Below, one piece after another: positions 50,701 through 63,143 of a stretch of 64,000 bases of DNA. The notes below the pieces were generated by a model. The model did no database searches, was not told the origin of the DNA, and worked only from the letters and a program-made list of their open reading frames with translations. Position numbers and translations under genes: made by a program. The stretch lies in NCBI GenBank assembly GCA_029339505.1, contig JAQISU010000058.1, forward strand, positions 889,001 to 953,000, in the 5' to 3' direction. The stretch comes from Unio delphinus (Eukaryota; Mollusca; Bivalvia; Unionida; Unionidae). Within the stretch, counting starts at the first letter, position 1. Each line of letters opens with the position of its first letter.

Positions 50701-51990
50701 AGGCTCACAAGAAACCAAACTCGGTATATTAGTCTCACAAGAAACCAAACTCGGTCTATTAGTCTCACAAGAAACCAAACTAGGTCTATTAGTCTCACAA
50801 GAAACCAAACTCGGTCTATCAGTCTCACAAGATACCAAACTCGGTCTATTAGTCTCACAAAAAACCAAACTCGGTCTATCAGTCTCACAAGATACCAAAC
50901 TCGGTATATTAGTCTCACAAAAAACCAAACTCGGTCTATTAGTCTCACAAAAAACCAAACTCGGTCTATCAGTCTCACAAGATACCAAACTCGGTATATT
51001 AGTCTCACAAAAAACCAAACTAGGTCTATTAGTCTCACAAGAAACCAAACTCGGTCTATTAGTCTCACAAAAAACCAAACTCGGTCTATCAGTCTCACAA
51101 GATACCAAACTCGGTATATTAGTCTCACAAGAAACCAAACTCGGTATATTAGTCTCACAAGATACCAAACTCGGTCTATTAGTCTCACAAGAAACCAAAC
51201 TCGGTCTATTAGTCTCACAAGAAACCAAACTCGGTCTATTAGTCTCACAAAAAACCAAACTCGGTCTATCAGTCTCACAAGATACCAAACTCGGTATATT
51301 AGTCTCACAATAAACCAAACTCGGTCTATTAGTCTCACAAGAAACCAAACTAGGTCTATTAGTCTCACAAGAAACCAAACTAGGTCTATTAGTCTCACAA
51401 GAAACCAAACTCGGTCTATTAGTCTCACAAGAAACCAAACTAGGTCTATTAGTCTCACAAGAAACCAAACTCGGTCTATTAGTCTCACAATAAACCAAAC
51501 TCGCTCTATTAGTCTCACAAGAAACCAAACTCGGTCTATTAGTCTCACAAGATACCAAACTCGGTCTATTAGTCTCACAAGAAACCAAACTCGGTCTATT
51601 AGTCTCACAAAAAACCAAACTCGGTCTATTAGTCTCACAAGATACCAAACTCGGTCTATTAGTCTCACAAGAAAACAAACTCGGTCTATTAGTCTCACAA
51701 GAAACCAAACTCGGTCTATCAGTCTCACAAGAAACCAAACTCGGTATATTAGGCTCACAAGAAACCAAACTAGGTCTATTAGTCTCACAAGAAACCAAAC
51801 TCGGTCTATTAGTCTCACAAGAAACCAAACTCGGTATATTAGTCTCACAAGAAACCAAACTCGGTCTATTAGTCTCACAAGAAACCAAACTCGGTCTATT
51901 AGTCTCAAAAGAAACCAAACTCGGTCTATTAGTCTCACAAGATACCAAACTCGGTATATTAGTCTCACAAGATACCAAACTCGGTCTATT
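50701..51990. repeat. 30-bp minisatellite, 43 copies without a single indel
   Basis: Every unit is exactly 30 bp (1290 bp in total) and contains CTCACAAGAAACCAAACTCG with point variants at about six fixed positions. Because 30 is a multiple of three, long frames stay open on both strands (over 430 codons in three frames). The + frame would give a ten-residue SLTRNQTRSI repeat starting from ATG 50662. Variants change residues as well as silent sites, there is no other gene-like context, and I treat it as non-coding. Confidence 0.95.
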
Positions 51991-53090
51991 GTTCAAGTCA
52001 GTGCAATAAACATGGTATGATCAGTTATTGGAGTGATATAGTCTTCGAAGTATTTAAGTAAATGGTGTTTATTTAATAGCTGGATGTGATTTTAGTAGAC
52101 TAATCAAATCAAAAGGAAGGTGACAACATAATAAACCAGTACAAAAGCAGGTTTGTTAACTTTGTAGAGACATATTTATGCAATATGTACTGATATTACG
52201 GTACTAAGAAACATAACCAAAACCCTGTCTGAGGACACCTTTTGGCATCCACGTTAGCCAATGAAAACGGTTGCTTCTTGTTACCATATAACTATGACGA
52301 ACACATGAAAGACAATTGACGGGATAGTTATACAAAACACTAACATATGTATTCACTCCTTTAACGACACCTAACATAAATATCAATATTACAGATCAAG
52401 GTCCTCCCCACCCCTCCATTTAAATAAGAAACGACAACCTTTAAATATGTGGATCTATTATAAATATCCGTTTATCGCCATAAATATACCTAGCAGATTT
52501 ATGTAATGTGCGTGGTTCCAATTGTAATTTGTACATACGTGAATATATACGATAGTTAAAACTTTCCAATCGCAGTTTGTACATGCGTGAATATATACGA
52601 TAGATGAATACTTTCCAAGATTGTGATAGATATCGGATTATAGTTACATGACAAAATTATTTAAACATTGTACGATCTTCTTCTGGTAGTTCTGCAGATC
52701 ATTGACATGATCAGCTCTAAACACGAGGAGCAGATATATATGCTAAATGGAAACAGACAGTAGAATTTCCAAAGGGATATTTCCACTATGGCTATATTTT
52801 GTCTCCCACATATATTTCAATAACTCATTATGAAGTTTATCATAAATCAACTGTCCTGTTCTTAAATGGTGATCTTCATTTTCATTTTATGCATAGCTGC
52901 CCCAATAATTGCACAAGCGAAGGGCAAGATCTTAAAAAACATTCCATCCTTGAAATACAATCCCAGCTTCAAATTCTGACGCATACTTAGTAAGTAATTT
53001 GACATGCGACATGCAAACTTTATCATTTTGAAACTGAGTCAGATTGTGTAAAAGAATTTGTATACCCTTTAGACTCAGTGTATTATTAAC
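51991..53090. other. Intergenic, no gene seen
   Basis: Contains two copies of a TTTGTACAT(A/G)CGTGAATATATACGATAG segment at about 52530 and 52578. Otherwise nothing recognised. Confidence 0.5.
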
Positions 53091-53640
53091 TAACTGTTTA
53101 ACTTGATAATATTAGACCCATTTAGCACATTAATTAACTGTTTGACTTTATATTTGACCCATTTAGGACATTATTAACTGTTTGACTTTATAATATTTGC
53201 CCCGTTTTGCACATTATTAACTGTTTGACTTTATAATATTTGACCCATTTAGCACATTATTAACTCTGACTTTTAATATTTGACCCATTTAGGACATTAT
53301 TAACTGTTTGACTTTATAATATTTGCTCCGTTTTGCACATTATTAACTGTTTGACTTTATAATATTTGACCCATTTAGCACATCATTAACTCTGACTTTT
53401 TAATATTTGACCTATTTAAGACATTATTAACTGTTTGACTTTATAATATTTGACCCATTTAGCACATTATTAACTTTTTGACTTTATAATATTTGACCCA
53501 TTTAGCACATTATAAGTTGTTTGACTTTATAATATTTGACCCATTTAGGACATTATTAACTGTTTGACTTTATAATATTTGACCCATTTAGCACATTATT
53601 AACTAGCACACTATTTGATTGTATACTATTAAACTCAGTT
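53091..53640. repeat. 43-bp minisatellite, about 12 copies
   Basis: Unit contains TTGACTTTATAATATTTGAC and CCATTTAGCACATTATTAAC. Confidence 0.95.
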
Positions 53641-53739
53641 TTCACATTATTAACTATTTGACTTTCTGCTATTAGGTACAATTGGCACAGTATTTAGTAA
53701 CTGTCAGACCTAATAACATTAGACCCAGTAGGCAAAGTA

Positions 53740-54240
53740 TTAACCAACTAGTTAACTTTATATGAGACCCAGTTGGCATATTGTGTAATAACTATAAAAG
53801 TTTATATGAGACCCAGCTGGCATATTGTGTAATAACTATATAACTTTATATGAGACCCAGTTAGTACATTGTGTAATAACTATATAACTTTATATGAGAC
53901 CCAGTTGGCACATTGTGTAATAACTATTTAACTTTATATGAGACCCAGTTAGTACATTGTGTAATAACTATATAACTTTATATGACCCAGTTGGCATATT
54001 GTGTAATAACTATTTAACTTTATATGAGACCCAGTTAGTACATTGTGTAATAACTATATAACTTTATATGACCCAGTTGGCATATTGTGTAATAACTATT
54101 TAACTTTATATGAGACCCAGTTAGTACATTGTGTAATAACTATATAACTTTATATGAGACCCAGTTGGCATATTTTGTAATAACTATATAACTTTATATG
54201 AGACCCAGTTGGCATATTCTGTAATAACTATTTAACGTTA
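53740..54240. repeat. 44-bp minisatellite, about 11 copies
   Basis: Unit contains AACTTTATATGAGACCCAGT and TGGCATATTGTGTAATAAC. The TTGGCATAT and TTAGTACAT variants often alternate. Confidence 0.95.
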
Positions 54241-54504
54241 TATAATATTTTGAATTTTGTCAAACAGTTTCGGTAGCAATATTGTAGCTACGTTTTTGTA
54301 CTAGTAGTAGCAGAAGCAGTAAGAAAAGTGGCAGAACTAATACTGTTCCCCTTCCACCACCACCTCCCTTTCCTCCTCTTCCTCCTTCTCCTATTCCTAC
54401 TACTAACTACTACTACCACTACCACTGGACCACTCCGGGAATTTGCGTGTTCCAACTACGGTCGCGTCATTAAAAACAAAATACTTTTAAAAATGATACT
54501 AATA

Positions 54505-54690
54505 TTTGCCTCCCTTGGCGCTCAGAATTAATAGGTTAGTGTAAGTTCTGATCGGCCTGGTATCAGGATAGCGTGACTGGGTTGGACATGATGTCGCGTG
54601 TCTGCGGCATGAAAGCCTAGTGCTAGACATCACTAACATCTGCCACACTACAGACATCGTAGCGATATGAGTGAAACGCGTTTTTTTAAA
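54505..54690 (+). mobile_element. 5'-truncated copy of the tRNA-derived SINE
   Basis: Matches the body of the 18.8-kb SINE from GGCGCTC to GATATGA (shared GTGACTGGGT, GTCTGCGGCA, CTACAGACATCGTA). The polymerase III head is absent. Confidence 0.75.
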
Positions 54691-55620
54691 ATTAAAAATC
54701 ACACACACACACACAATACTACTACTACATCTGATGCTGCTACTACTACTACTACTACTACTACTACTAACACTACTGCTTAAGCTACTACAACATCACT
54801 ACTACTACATTCACCAAGAAAAAGTAGGTGTATGGCAATACAAGTACATGGTTTAGGTGGCAAGAGAAGCATCGTGTATAAGGGTATGTGTATGTAGCAT
54901 CGTGGCGTCTGTAGATAAATTGGCATTAGCTTATGTACAAGTAGTTATCGAAAAAAGATTGAAGGTGAAATAGATGGGTGTCATCACCACAAGACAAACG
55001 TCGTCAAGCAAAAAAGATAGATGATGGCGATGGCGTTGACAACCAAGCTAAGATGACTATGATTATGATGAAAAAGGCAAAGATGACAAATATGATGATG
55101 ATTCCGATGAGACTACAAACCTTAACTTGTCTCCTAATTTGCATACATGATATTATTCTCAATAAGAGAATGAGAAAATTGAACAGGCAAAAGTATTTTA
55201 GTTGTGTTTGTTATACTTTGATCCCATGCCTTCTTAGACAAGTTGTCGTTCGATTATTCACTTTTCTTAGTAATATATTCGTGATTGATGTACAAGAATG
55301 GTCAAGTTACCTAAAAATAATTTCATTACATGTAACTTAATACTATCAAATATATTTTAGGTTAAGTAATTGTTTGCACAACATGTCAGATCAAATTAAA
55401 TTCACCACTTGACAGTCTTCAAGATTCAAGATTGGTTTGAACTAATGGATCAATCAATATGTTTGACGAGATGTTTTACTCCTAAATACATAAAACGTTC
55501 CTTAATATTTAATTCAACCAGTAAAAAATTAATTTGCCCTTATATTTGAAAGAACCGGATATTCACTTTGCAGAGCAATCATAACAATGATTCAAAACAT
55601 TTTCAATTATACGACAATAA
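54691..55620. other. Intergenic with short (ACT)n tracts
   Basis: (ACT)n-rich at 54714-54810. A 120-codon ORF at 54978 is low-complexity at its start (Met/Lys-rich), with no recognised domain. Confidence 0.45.
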
Positions 55621-55676
55621 GAATGATAACAATAATAATAAGATAAATAATAATAATTATACAATACTAATGATAC

Positions 55677-55730
<54 letters not shown>

Positions 55731-55804
55731 TAATAATAATACAAAAATAATAAAATAATAATGATAATAAAAATAATAGTAATAATACCAATAATAATAA
55801 TACC

Positions 55805-55861
<57 letters not shown>

Positions 55862-55862
55862 C
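55621..55862. repeat. (AAT)n microsatellite
   Basis: Roughly 240 bp of AAT units with ACC and GAT interruptions. Confidence 0.95.
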
Positions 55863-56324
55863 TATGAATTAAGAACACATTATTGTCGAATATCGATATA
55901 TCATTACAGGTTTCTTCATTATATATTCGATAGCTTTTTATGCATACATATAATCTTATAACTGACTTAAGATATGATTGTTTAGAGTACGATACTCAAT
56001 GTGGAAAAATGGTGGACAATAATAAACTCTTGAGATATTATTGATTGTTGGAATTCTATGCAATACGACAATAGATGCAGATAACAAGTTGTTTATCAAT
56101 GCTATCTTAAGTAGAGCCCTTATACAGATACACATTGTAATGAAAAACATTTTGAAAGTAACCAAACGCATGGCAGTTATTTTAAAGTGTGCATTGACAT
56201 TTGTCTTCATTACAAATTTATATATCCAAAAAACGCATGCAGTTGTAAGCAAGATAGCAATTCAAATTTGCTTTTCAGAGAAGCAAATCTATTGTCGAGA
56301 ATAAAGATATCTTGCGCTGCTGAC
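55863..56324. other. Intergenic, no gene seen
   Basis: An 87-codon ORF at 56041 lacks any recognisable feature. Confidence 0.5.
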
Positions 56325-58370
56325 ATAAGTCATCGTGAGTAGCTAACATAAGGTCATCATGAGTAGCTGTCATAAGTCATCATGAGTAGTTAATATAAAT
56401 TCATCATGAGTAGCTGTCATAAGTCATCATGAGTAGCTAAAATAAGGTCATCATAAATAGCTATCATAAGCCATCTAGAGTAGCTAACATAAGGTCTTCA
56501 TGAGTAGCGGTCATAAGTCATCATGAGTAGCTAACATAAAGTCGTCATGAGTAGCTAACATAAAGTCATCATGAGTAGCTAACATAAGGTCACCATGAGT
56601 AGCTGTCATAAGTCATCACGAGTAGCTAACATAAAGTCATCATGAGTAGCTGTCATAAGTCATCTTGAGTAGCTAACATAAATTCATCATGAATAGCTGT
56701 CATAAGTCATCATGAGTAGATAACATAAAGTCATCATGAGTAGCTATCATAAGTCATTGTGCGTAGCTAAAGCATAGTCATTACCAGCAGTTGTCATAAG
56801 TCATCATGAGTAGGTGACATAAGGTCATCACGAGCAGCTGTCATAAGTCATCATGAGTAACTAACATAAAGTCATCATGAGTAGTTGTCATAAGTAATTA
56901 TGAGTAGCTAACATAAAGTTATCACGAGTAGCTATCATAAGACATCGTGCGTAGCTAAAACATAGTCATTACCAGCAGTTGTCATAAGTCATCATGAGTA
57001 GATTAGATAAGATCATCACGAGCAGCTGTCATGAGGCATCATGAATAGCTAACATAAGGTCGTCATGAGTAGCTGTCATAAGTCATCATGAGTACCTAAC
57101 ACAAAGTCATCATGAGTAGCTGTCATAAGTCATTATGAGTAGCTAACATAAAGTCATCAGGAGTAGGCGTTCTGTCATAATGAGTAGCTTACATAAAGTC
57201 ATCAGGAGTAGCTGTCATGAGGCATCATGAGTAGCTACATAACGTCATCATGATTAGAGTAGAAAAAGAACGTAATTGGTAGCTAGCATAGAGAAAGTCA
57301 TCAGGAGTAGCTGTCATAAGTCATCATGAATAGCTAACATAAGGTCATCTTGAATAGCTGTCATAAGTCATTCATGAGTAACTAACATAAGGTCATGATG
57401 AGTAGCTGTCATAAGTCATCAAGAGTAGCTAACATAAGGTCATCATGAGTAACTATCATAAGTCATCATGATTAGAGTAGAAAAAGAACGTAATTGGTAG
57501 CTAGCATAGAGAAAGTCACCATGAGTAGCTGTCATAAGTCATCATGAGTAGCTAACATAAAGTCATCATGAGTAGCTGTCATAAGTCATCATGAGTAGCT
57601 AACATAAAGTCATCATGAGTAGCTGTCATAAGTCATCATGAGTAGCTAACATAAAGTCATCATGAGTAGCTACCTTGAGGCATCATGAGTAGCTAACATA
57701 AGGTTATCATGAGTAGCATTCATAAGTAATCATGAGTAGCTAACATAACGTCATCATGAGTAGCTGTCATAAGTCATCATGAGTAGCTAACATAAAGTCA
57801 TCACGAGTAGCAGTCATAAGTCATCATGAAAGCTAACATAAGGTCATCACGAGTAGCTGTCATGAGGCATCATGAATAGCTAAAATAAGGTCATCATGAG
57901 TAGCTGTCATAAGTCATCATGAGTAGCTGTCATAAGTCATCATGAGTTGTTAACATAAGGTCATCATGAGTTGTTAACATAAGGTCATCATGAGTAGCTG
58001 TCATAAGTCATCATGAGTAGCTAACATACAGTCATCATGAGTAGCTGTCATAAGCCATTATGAGTAGCGAACATAAGGTCATCACGAGTAGCTGTCATGA
58101 CGCATCATGAGTAGATACATAAAGTCATCATGATTAGAGTAGAAAAATAACGTAATTTGTAGCTATCATAGAGAAAGTCATCAGGAGTAGCTGTCACAAG
58201 TCATCATGAGGAGCTCACATATAGAAAAACATCAGCAGCAGTTGGCATAAGGCATCACATGAGTGGATGCATAGAGAAATTCATCATGACTAGAGTAGAA
58301 AATAAGAGTGAGGAGTAACGTGTTGTGTCATCACGGGTAGCTGACACAAAGTCATCATGAGTAGCTACCA
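56325..58370. repeat. 47-bp dimeric satellite
   Basis: About 2 kb of alternating half-units TCATCATGAGTAGCTAACATAAAG (about 24 bp, written in parts: TCATCATGAGTAGCTAACAT + AAAG) and TCATCATGAGTAGCTGTCAT + AAG (23 bp). Three longer interruptions with AGAAAAAGAACGTAATTGGT occur at about 57260, 57477 and 58139. Confidence 0.95.
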
Positions 58371-59132
58371 AGGATGAGTTCTACAATGAAGTAAACTCGA
58401 TCATCGACCAAATTCCCAAGGAAGAGAAATTTATATTGCTGGACGACTTCAACGCTATGGTGGGTGCAGACCATGACTCTTGACTTTCTTGTCTTGTTAA
58501 ATTTGCCATTGGGAAGATGAATGAGAACGGACAGCGACTCCTAGGGATGTGCTTGTACCACGACCTCATCATCACCAATTCATTATTTCAGACAAAGCCA
58601 CATCATAAAGTATACTGGAGGCATCCCCAATCCAAACACAGGCACCAACAGGACTTGATCATTATGGGACGGTCTGCTATGACACATGTGTTTCTTATCC
58701 ATACCTTCCACAGCGCTAACTGCGAAATGACCACTCGCTGGTATGCTGCAAAATGAAGCTTCAGCCAATGAAAATACACCACTCTAGGCAGGAGGGCAAA
58801 CCATGCATTAATGTGAGCAAGATATCATATCCAGACAAGGCTGACGAATTCACATATGTGTCCTCTCCAAACGTTTGGTTGAACGCGGACCCCAATCATC
58901 ATCATCAACAACTACGAACTTGAGGTAGTCAGTCAGTTCACGTACCTCGGCTCTACCATCGCTAACATCAAATCGCTCGATGCTGAGCTCAACAAGTGCA
59001 TTGGATAGGCATCAACAACTCTTTCCAGGTTATCGCAGAGAGTGTGTAACAATAACATGCTGACACTGAACACTACGATTTCCGTGTACCATGCCTGCGT
59101 GTTAAGCAATATGACAAAGTTAAAGCTTTCGC
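58371..59132 (+). pseudogene. Heavily deleted LINE of a second family
   Basis: An endonuclease part (58371-58850) carries FILLDDFNAMVGADHD and MNENGQRLLGMCLYHDLI. At about 58870 it jumps to a C-terminal RT part (FTYLGSTIANI at about 58940, then CVLSNMTKL), so endonuclease end, linker and catalytic RT are deleted. It belongs to the same broad group as the 20.9-kb element but a different subfamily. Several stops are present. Confidence 0.7.
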
Positions 59133-59135
59133 TAC

Positions 59136-59372
59136 CAGAATGGTCTACATTAGTAAGTGGCCAGAATGGTCTACATTAGTAAGTGGCCAGAATGGTCTAC
59201 ATTAGTAAGTGACCAGAATGGTCTACATTAGTAAGTGACCAGAATGGTCTACATTAGTAAGTGGCCAGAATGGTCTACATTAGTAAGTGGCCAGAATGGT
59301 CTACATTAGTAAGTGACTAGAATGGTCTATATTAGTAAGTGGCCAGAATGGTCTACATTAGTAAGTGGCCAG
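59136..59372. repeat. 26-bp minisatellite, nine copies
   Basis: Unit contains CCAGAATGGTCTACATTAGT followed by AAGTGG. It begins exactly where the LINE coding signal stops. Confidence 0.95.
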
Positions 59373-60079
<707 letters not shown>

Positions 60080-61060
60080 CACAGATATTTTCAGATGTGC
60101 TAAAATGGTAATGGTCTGCCTCATAGTTTGGACAGCGCCAAGATGGTAAAGCTTTGTCTGCTATAAAAGCTCTAAACAGTCCTAAAATGGTAATGGTCTT
60201 CTACAATAGCTTCAGACAGTGGTGCTAAAATGGTAAAGGTCTTCTACAACAACTTCAGACAGTGCCAAAATAAATTGTGAAGGACTGCTAAAACAAAGAT
60301 CTACAGTGCTAAAATGGTAAAGGTCTTCTACAATAGCTTCAGACAGTGCCAAAATAAATTGTAAAGGCGTGCTTTAACAAAAAAGCTCTAGACAGTCCTA
60401 AAATGGTAATGGTCTGCTACAATAGCTTTAGACAGTGCTAAAATGGTAAAGGTCTTCTATAATAGCTTTAGACTGCTAAAATGGTAAAGGTCTTCTACAA
60501 TAGCGTTAGACAGTGCTAAAATGGCAAAGGTCTTCTACAATAGTTTCAGATAGTGCCAAAATAAATTGTGAAGGCCTGCTAAAACAAAGATCTACAGTGC
60601 TAAAATGGCAAAGGTCTTCTACAATAGCTTCAGACAGTGCCAAAATAAATTGTAAAGGAGTGCTTTAATAAAAAAGCTCTAGACAGTGCTATAATGGTAA
60701 ATGTTTGCTACAATAGCTTTAGATAGTGCTAAAATGGTAAAGGTCTTCTATAATAGTTTCAGACTGCTAAAATGGTAAAGGTCTTCTACAATAGTTTCAG
60801 ACTGCTAAAATGGTAATGGTTATCTACAATAGCTTTAGACAGTGCTAAAATGGTAAAGGTTTGCTACAATAGCTTTAGACTGCTAAAATGGTAAAGGTCT
60901 TCTACAATAGTTTCAGACTGCTAAAATGGTAATGGTTATCTACAATAGCTTTAGACAGTGCTAAAATGGTAAAGGTCTTCTTCAATAGCTTTATACAGTG
61001 CTAAAATGGTAAAGGTCTTATACAATAGCTTCGGACAGTGCTAAAATGGTAACAGGTATA
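60080..61060. repeat. 40-bp minisatellite with higher-order variants
   Basis: Unit contains GCTAAAATGGTAAAGGTCTT and CTACAATAGCTTTAGACAGT. Longer variants with GCCAAAATAAATTGT(A/G)AAGG recur about every 300 bp. Confidence 0.95.
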
Positions 61061-61097
61061 TTTATTTAAGCATAGGTACTACTCAGAGGAAATCATC

Positions 61098-61328
61098 ATG
61101 AAAACATTCCAGTACTATATATATAACAAAATCATCGGTGAAGTTGTATTAACTGTTGAAGGCATTTATGTTTACTTGTTACCAAGTGATTTGGTTTTGA
61201 AAGATGGTGGTATCACTAGAAACAATAATTTATATAAATCGTATGACTCGTTTAACCTGGGCATAGAATATGACGTCATAACTGTGTTAGTAAGTGATGT
61301 TATTTCAAAGGAGGTTAAATGCCCGTAG
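61098..61328 (+). CDS. Hypothetical 76-residue protein
   Basis: Short ORF from ATG 61098 to the TAG at 61326-61328, directly behind the 40-bp array. The composition looks protein-like (VVLTVEGIYVYLLPSDLVL), with no motif I recognise. It converges on the minus-strand viral-type gene ending at 61586. Its stop lies in the left arm of the inverted repeat that separates them. It could belong to the same endogenous virus-like element or be chance. Confidence 0.25.
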   Translation: MKTFQYYIYNKIIGEVVLTVEGIYVYLLPSDLVLKDGGITRNNNLYKSYDSFNLGIEYDVITVLVSDVISKEVKCP

Positions 61329-61522
61329 CAGCAGAGAGGGTGAACCCTACAACCTTTTCCGACAAAAAATAGATTGAATCCTCAAAACGGAAAATAGAGC
61401 CTTCCAACGAAATCTCATGTTTTAACCCAAAAAAAGAATGTCTCCATTTAGCAAACGGAGACTTTACGATTTTTCAATCATTTTTGGTCGCAACTATGTT
61501 GTCGTTCACCCTCTCTGCTGCT
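61327..61522. repeat. Inverted repeat pair (19-bp perfect arms)
   Basis: AGCAGCAGAGAGGGTGAAC at 61327-61345 has its exact complement at 61504-61522. A smaller hairpin (GTCTCC/GGAGAC, 61440-61462) lies inside. No flanking duplication was found. It may be a small MITE or an intergenic structure between convergent genes. Confidence 0.7.
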
Positions 61523-61585
61523 GAAACTTTCAGTTCTGGTTAGCAAAAATAATAAATGATTTTAACCGAATATTTGATCCAGTCC

Positions 61586-62446
61586 TTAGGATCTCTCAAA
61601 CAGACTAATCGCTAACACCTCCTCTTGTAGATCAATTAGATTATTGGACTGATCTGTGAGTTTGAAATTAATTCTGGTTAATGAATCATTATGACACCGC
61701 ATATAGACTGGATTAACCGGAGACTCAATTATTAAAAATCCTGGAGGGGCTATTGGTGCAAACGAATAAAGAATATATCCTTGCTGAGCTTGATTTGATC
61801 GTTCGAGATTAATTTGATAGCTTCCTTCGATAACATCACATACTAAATTGAGCGCAATCACTGAGGATATATTCACGTTGAACGGAGCGATATGCCTACT
61901 GCCACCATCTGGATCATTATTATGTTTGAGGATTTTTATTTCCTGTGATGTTGTTTTTTTCCATGCATCATGAATTATTTTAAAACCAACATCGATGGTG
62001 TCACTGAGAAGTTTTTTTAGTTCTGGTACGTTATATCCTGGTAGTTTGAATGTTGGAATATCTTTGACGGGGATTTTATAGTCTGTTGCAAATTTTGTTC
62101 TCGATAGGGGATTATCGTCATCTAATATATCCTGAATAATTTTTAAATTAAATGTTTCCATATCGTCGATAATTTTGTTGCATATTTCTACGACGCTGAT
62201 AAATTCATCTCGGGTGAGAGAGCCGGATTTAAGAGATATTAACAACAGCGAAAAATCATTATTCATTGCTGTGAAATTTTTAACGATTTTAGGTTCGTCA
62301 ATAAAATGATATCCCTCTATTCTATCCCCTTCCTTCTCTCTTCCAATTGGTTGATATCCGAGACCAAAAAAATCTATAGTAATTCTGTGATCTTTATAAC
62401 TCTTTATTGGATTATCAGATTTTATTCTGGTAATTAAGGCCATCAT
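61586..62446 (-). CDS. Virus-like structural protein, probable jelly-roll (penton or minor capsid type)
   Basis: Intact 286-codon ORF. The N-terminus is MMALITRIK. The centre is helical, with a Pro-rich part (IPVKDIPTFKLPGY). The last 80 residues are beta-rich and end with LTRINFKLTDQSNNLIDLQ. An ending of this form (xIxFxLTDQxxxLIDLxxExxxIxL) is typical of structural proteins of Polinton-like elements in invertebrates such as cnidarians; I infer a virion role and cannot test it. The start ATG overlaps the stop of the upstream gene at about 62448, as in compact viral operons. It shares no visible similarity with the 0.5-2.5 kb capsid genes, so a different lineage is likely. Confidence 0.45.
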   Translation of the reverse strand: MMALITRIKSDNPIKSYKDHRITIDFFGLGYQPIGREKEGDRIEGYHFIDEPKIVKNFTAMNNDFSLLLISLKSGSLTRDEFISVVEICNKIIDDMETFNLKIIQDILDDDNPLSRTKFATDYKIPVKDIPTFKLPGYNVPELKKLLSDTIDVGFKIIHDAWKKTTSQEIKILKHNNDPDGGSRHIAPFNVNISSVIALNLVCDVIEGSYQINLERSNQAQQGYILYSFAPIAPPGFLIIESPVNPVYMRCHNDSLTRINFKLTDQSNNLIDLQEEVLAISLFERS

Positions 62447-62447
62447 A

Positions 62448-62900
62448 GTACGGTTCTAATAGAACTCTGATAGATATCTACGACGTATCCTTCTGTGCTT
62501 ATCTCAATTGCGGATGATAGCGTCGGCTCATGAACCGTTATAGCGATTTTCGATTCTGTTCCAGTAATCGATTTTATTCTACGCGCGAATTCATTATTTG
62601 TTCGATTTGGTATGACCCTGTTGGTATCGAAACAACGTTCCAGTCTGGTGTCCCGTCGTCTTTATTCTTATTCGCAAATACCAGTGAATTATTCGGTTGT
62701 TGACCACCAAATGCTACCGATCTGATATTAGGCCAACTGTGATACACTCGTAGTTTTGCTAGCGCTATCTCCTTTACGGGGACTGGGCTAGGGAAATTCA
62801 CACTGAATTCAGGATTCGTTGATGTTATTGATATCATGCTTGTTTGTACTAAGTTCGTGTTCTCCACTATTTGTTGAAGTAATTCCATCGGTGTTGTCAT
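62448..62900 (-). pseudogene. Virus-like structural protein with one frameshift
   Basis: From ATG 62900 (MTTPMELLQQIV) the minus strand encodes FSVNFPSPVPVKEIALAKL, a segment with WPNI, LVFANKN and IPTGSYQIEQI, a pattern common in invertebrate Polinton-like structural proteins. The frame stops at 62574, but another frame continues without loss from about 62600 (NEFARRIKSITG) to the TGA at about 62449, so one indel near 62595-62605 splits it. The continued frame ends with a beta-rich segment (STEGYVVDIYQSS) and overlaps the start of the downstream gene. The module resembles an N-terminal jelly-roll partner; this is inference. Confidence 0.45.
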
Positions 62901-63137
62901 TGTTATTATACTGTTGTTGTCGCTCTAATTTTGATATCGCGGAATCATAAATACTGACCATCACTGAGAACTCACTATCTGATATCGTTGAGGTTATTGA
63001 GATCATGCTGGTTTTCGGGTTCGTGTTTTCCAATTCCATCGGTGTTGTCATTGTTATTATATTCATGTTGTCGCTCTAATTTTGATATCGCGGAATCATA
63101 AATACTAACCATCACTGAGAACTCACTATCTGATATA
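62815..63137. repeat. Tandem duplication of about 165 bp at a gene start
   Basis: Bases 62815-62983 and 62985-63137 are near copies. Shared points are TTCCATCGGTGTTGTCATTG at 62884 and 63037, TTGATATCGCGGAATCATAA at 62930 and 63079, and ACTGAGAACTCACTATCTGATAT at 62961 and 63112. Each copy contains a start-like MTTPMEL coding stretch on the minus strand; only the downstream copy leads into the structural gene. Confidence 0.9.
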
Positions 63138-63143
63138 ATTATA

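Noticed and set aside
50662..52020. 452-codon ORF with a ten-residue repeat, and two opposite-strand ORFs of similar length
   Set aside because: A stop-free unit of 30 bp gives open frames automatically. There is no signal peptide, no unique flanking coding part and no sign of constraint on one frame.
54978..55340. 120-codon ORF
   Set aside because: Starts in a low-complexity GATGA-rich stretch and shows no domain or conserved motif; probably chance.
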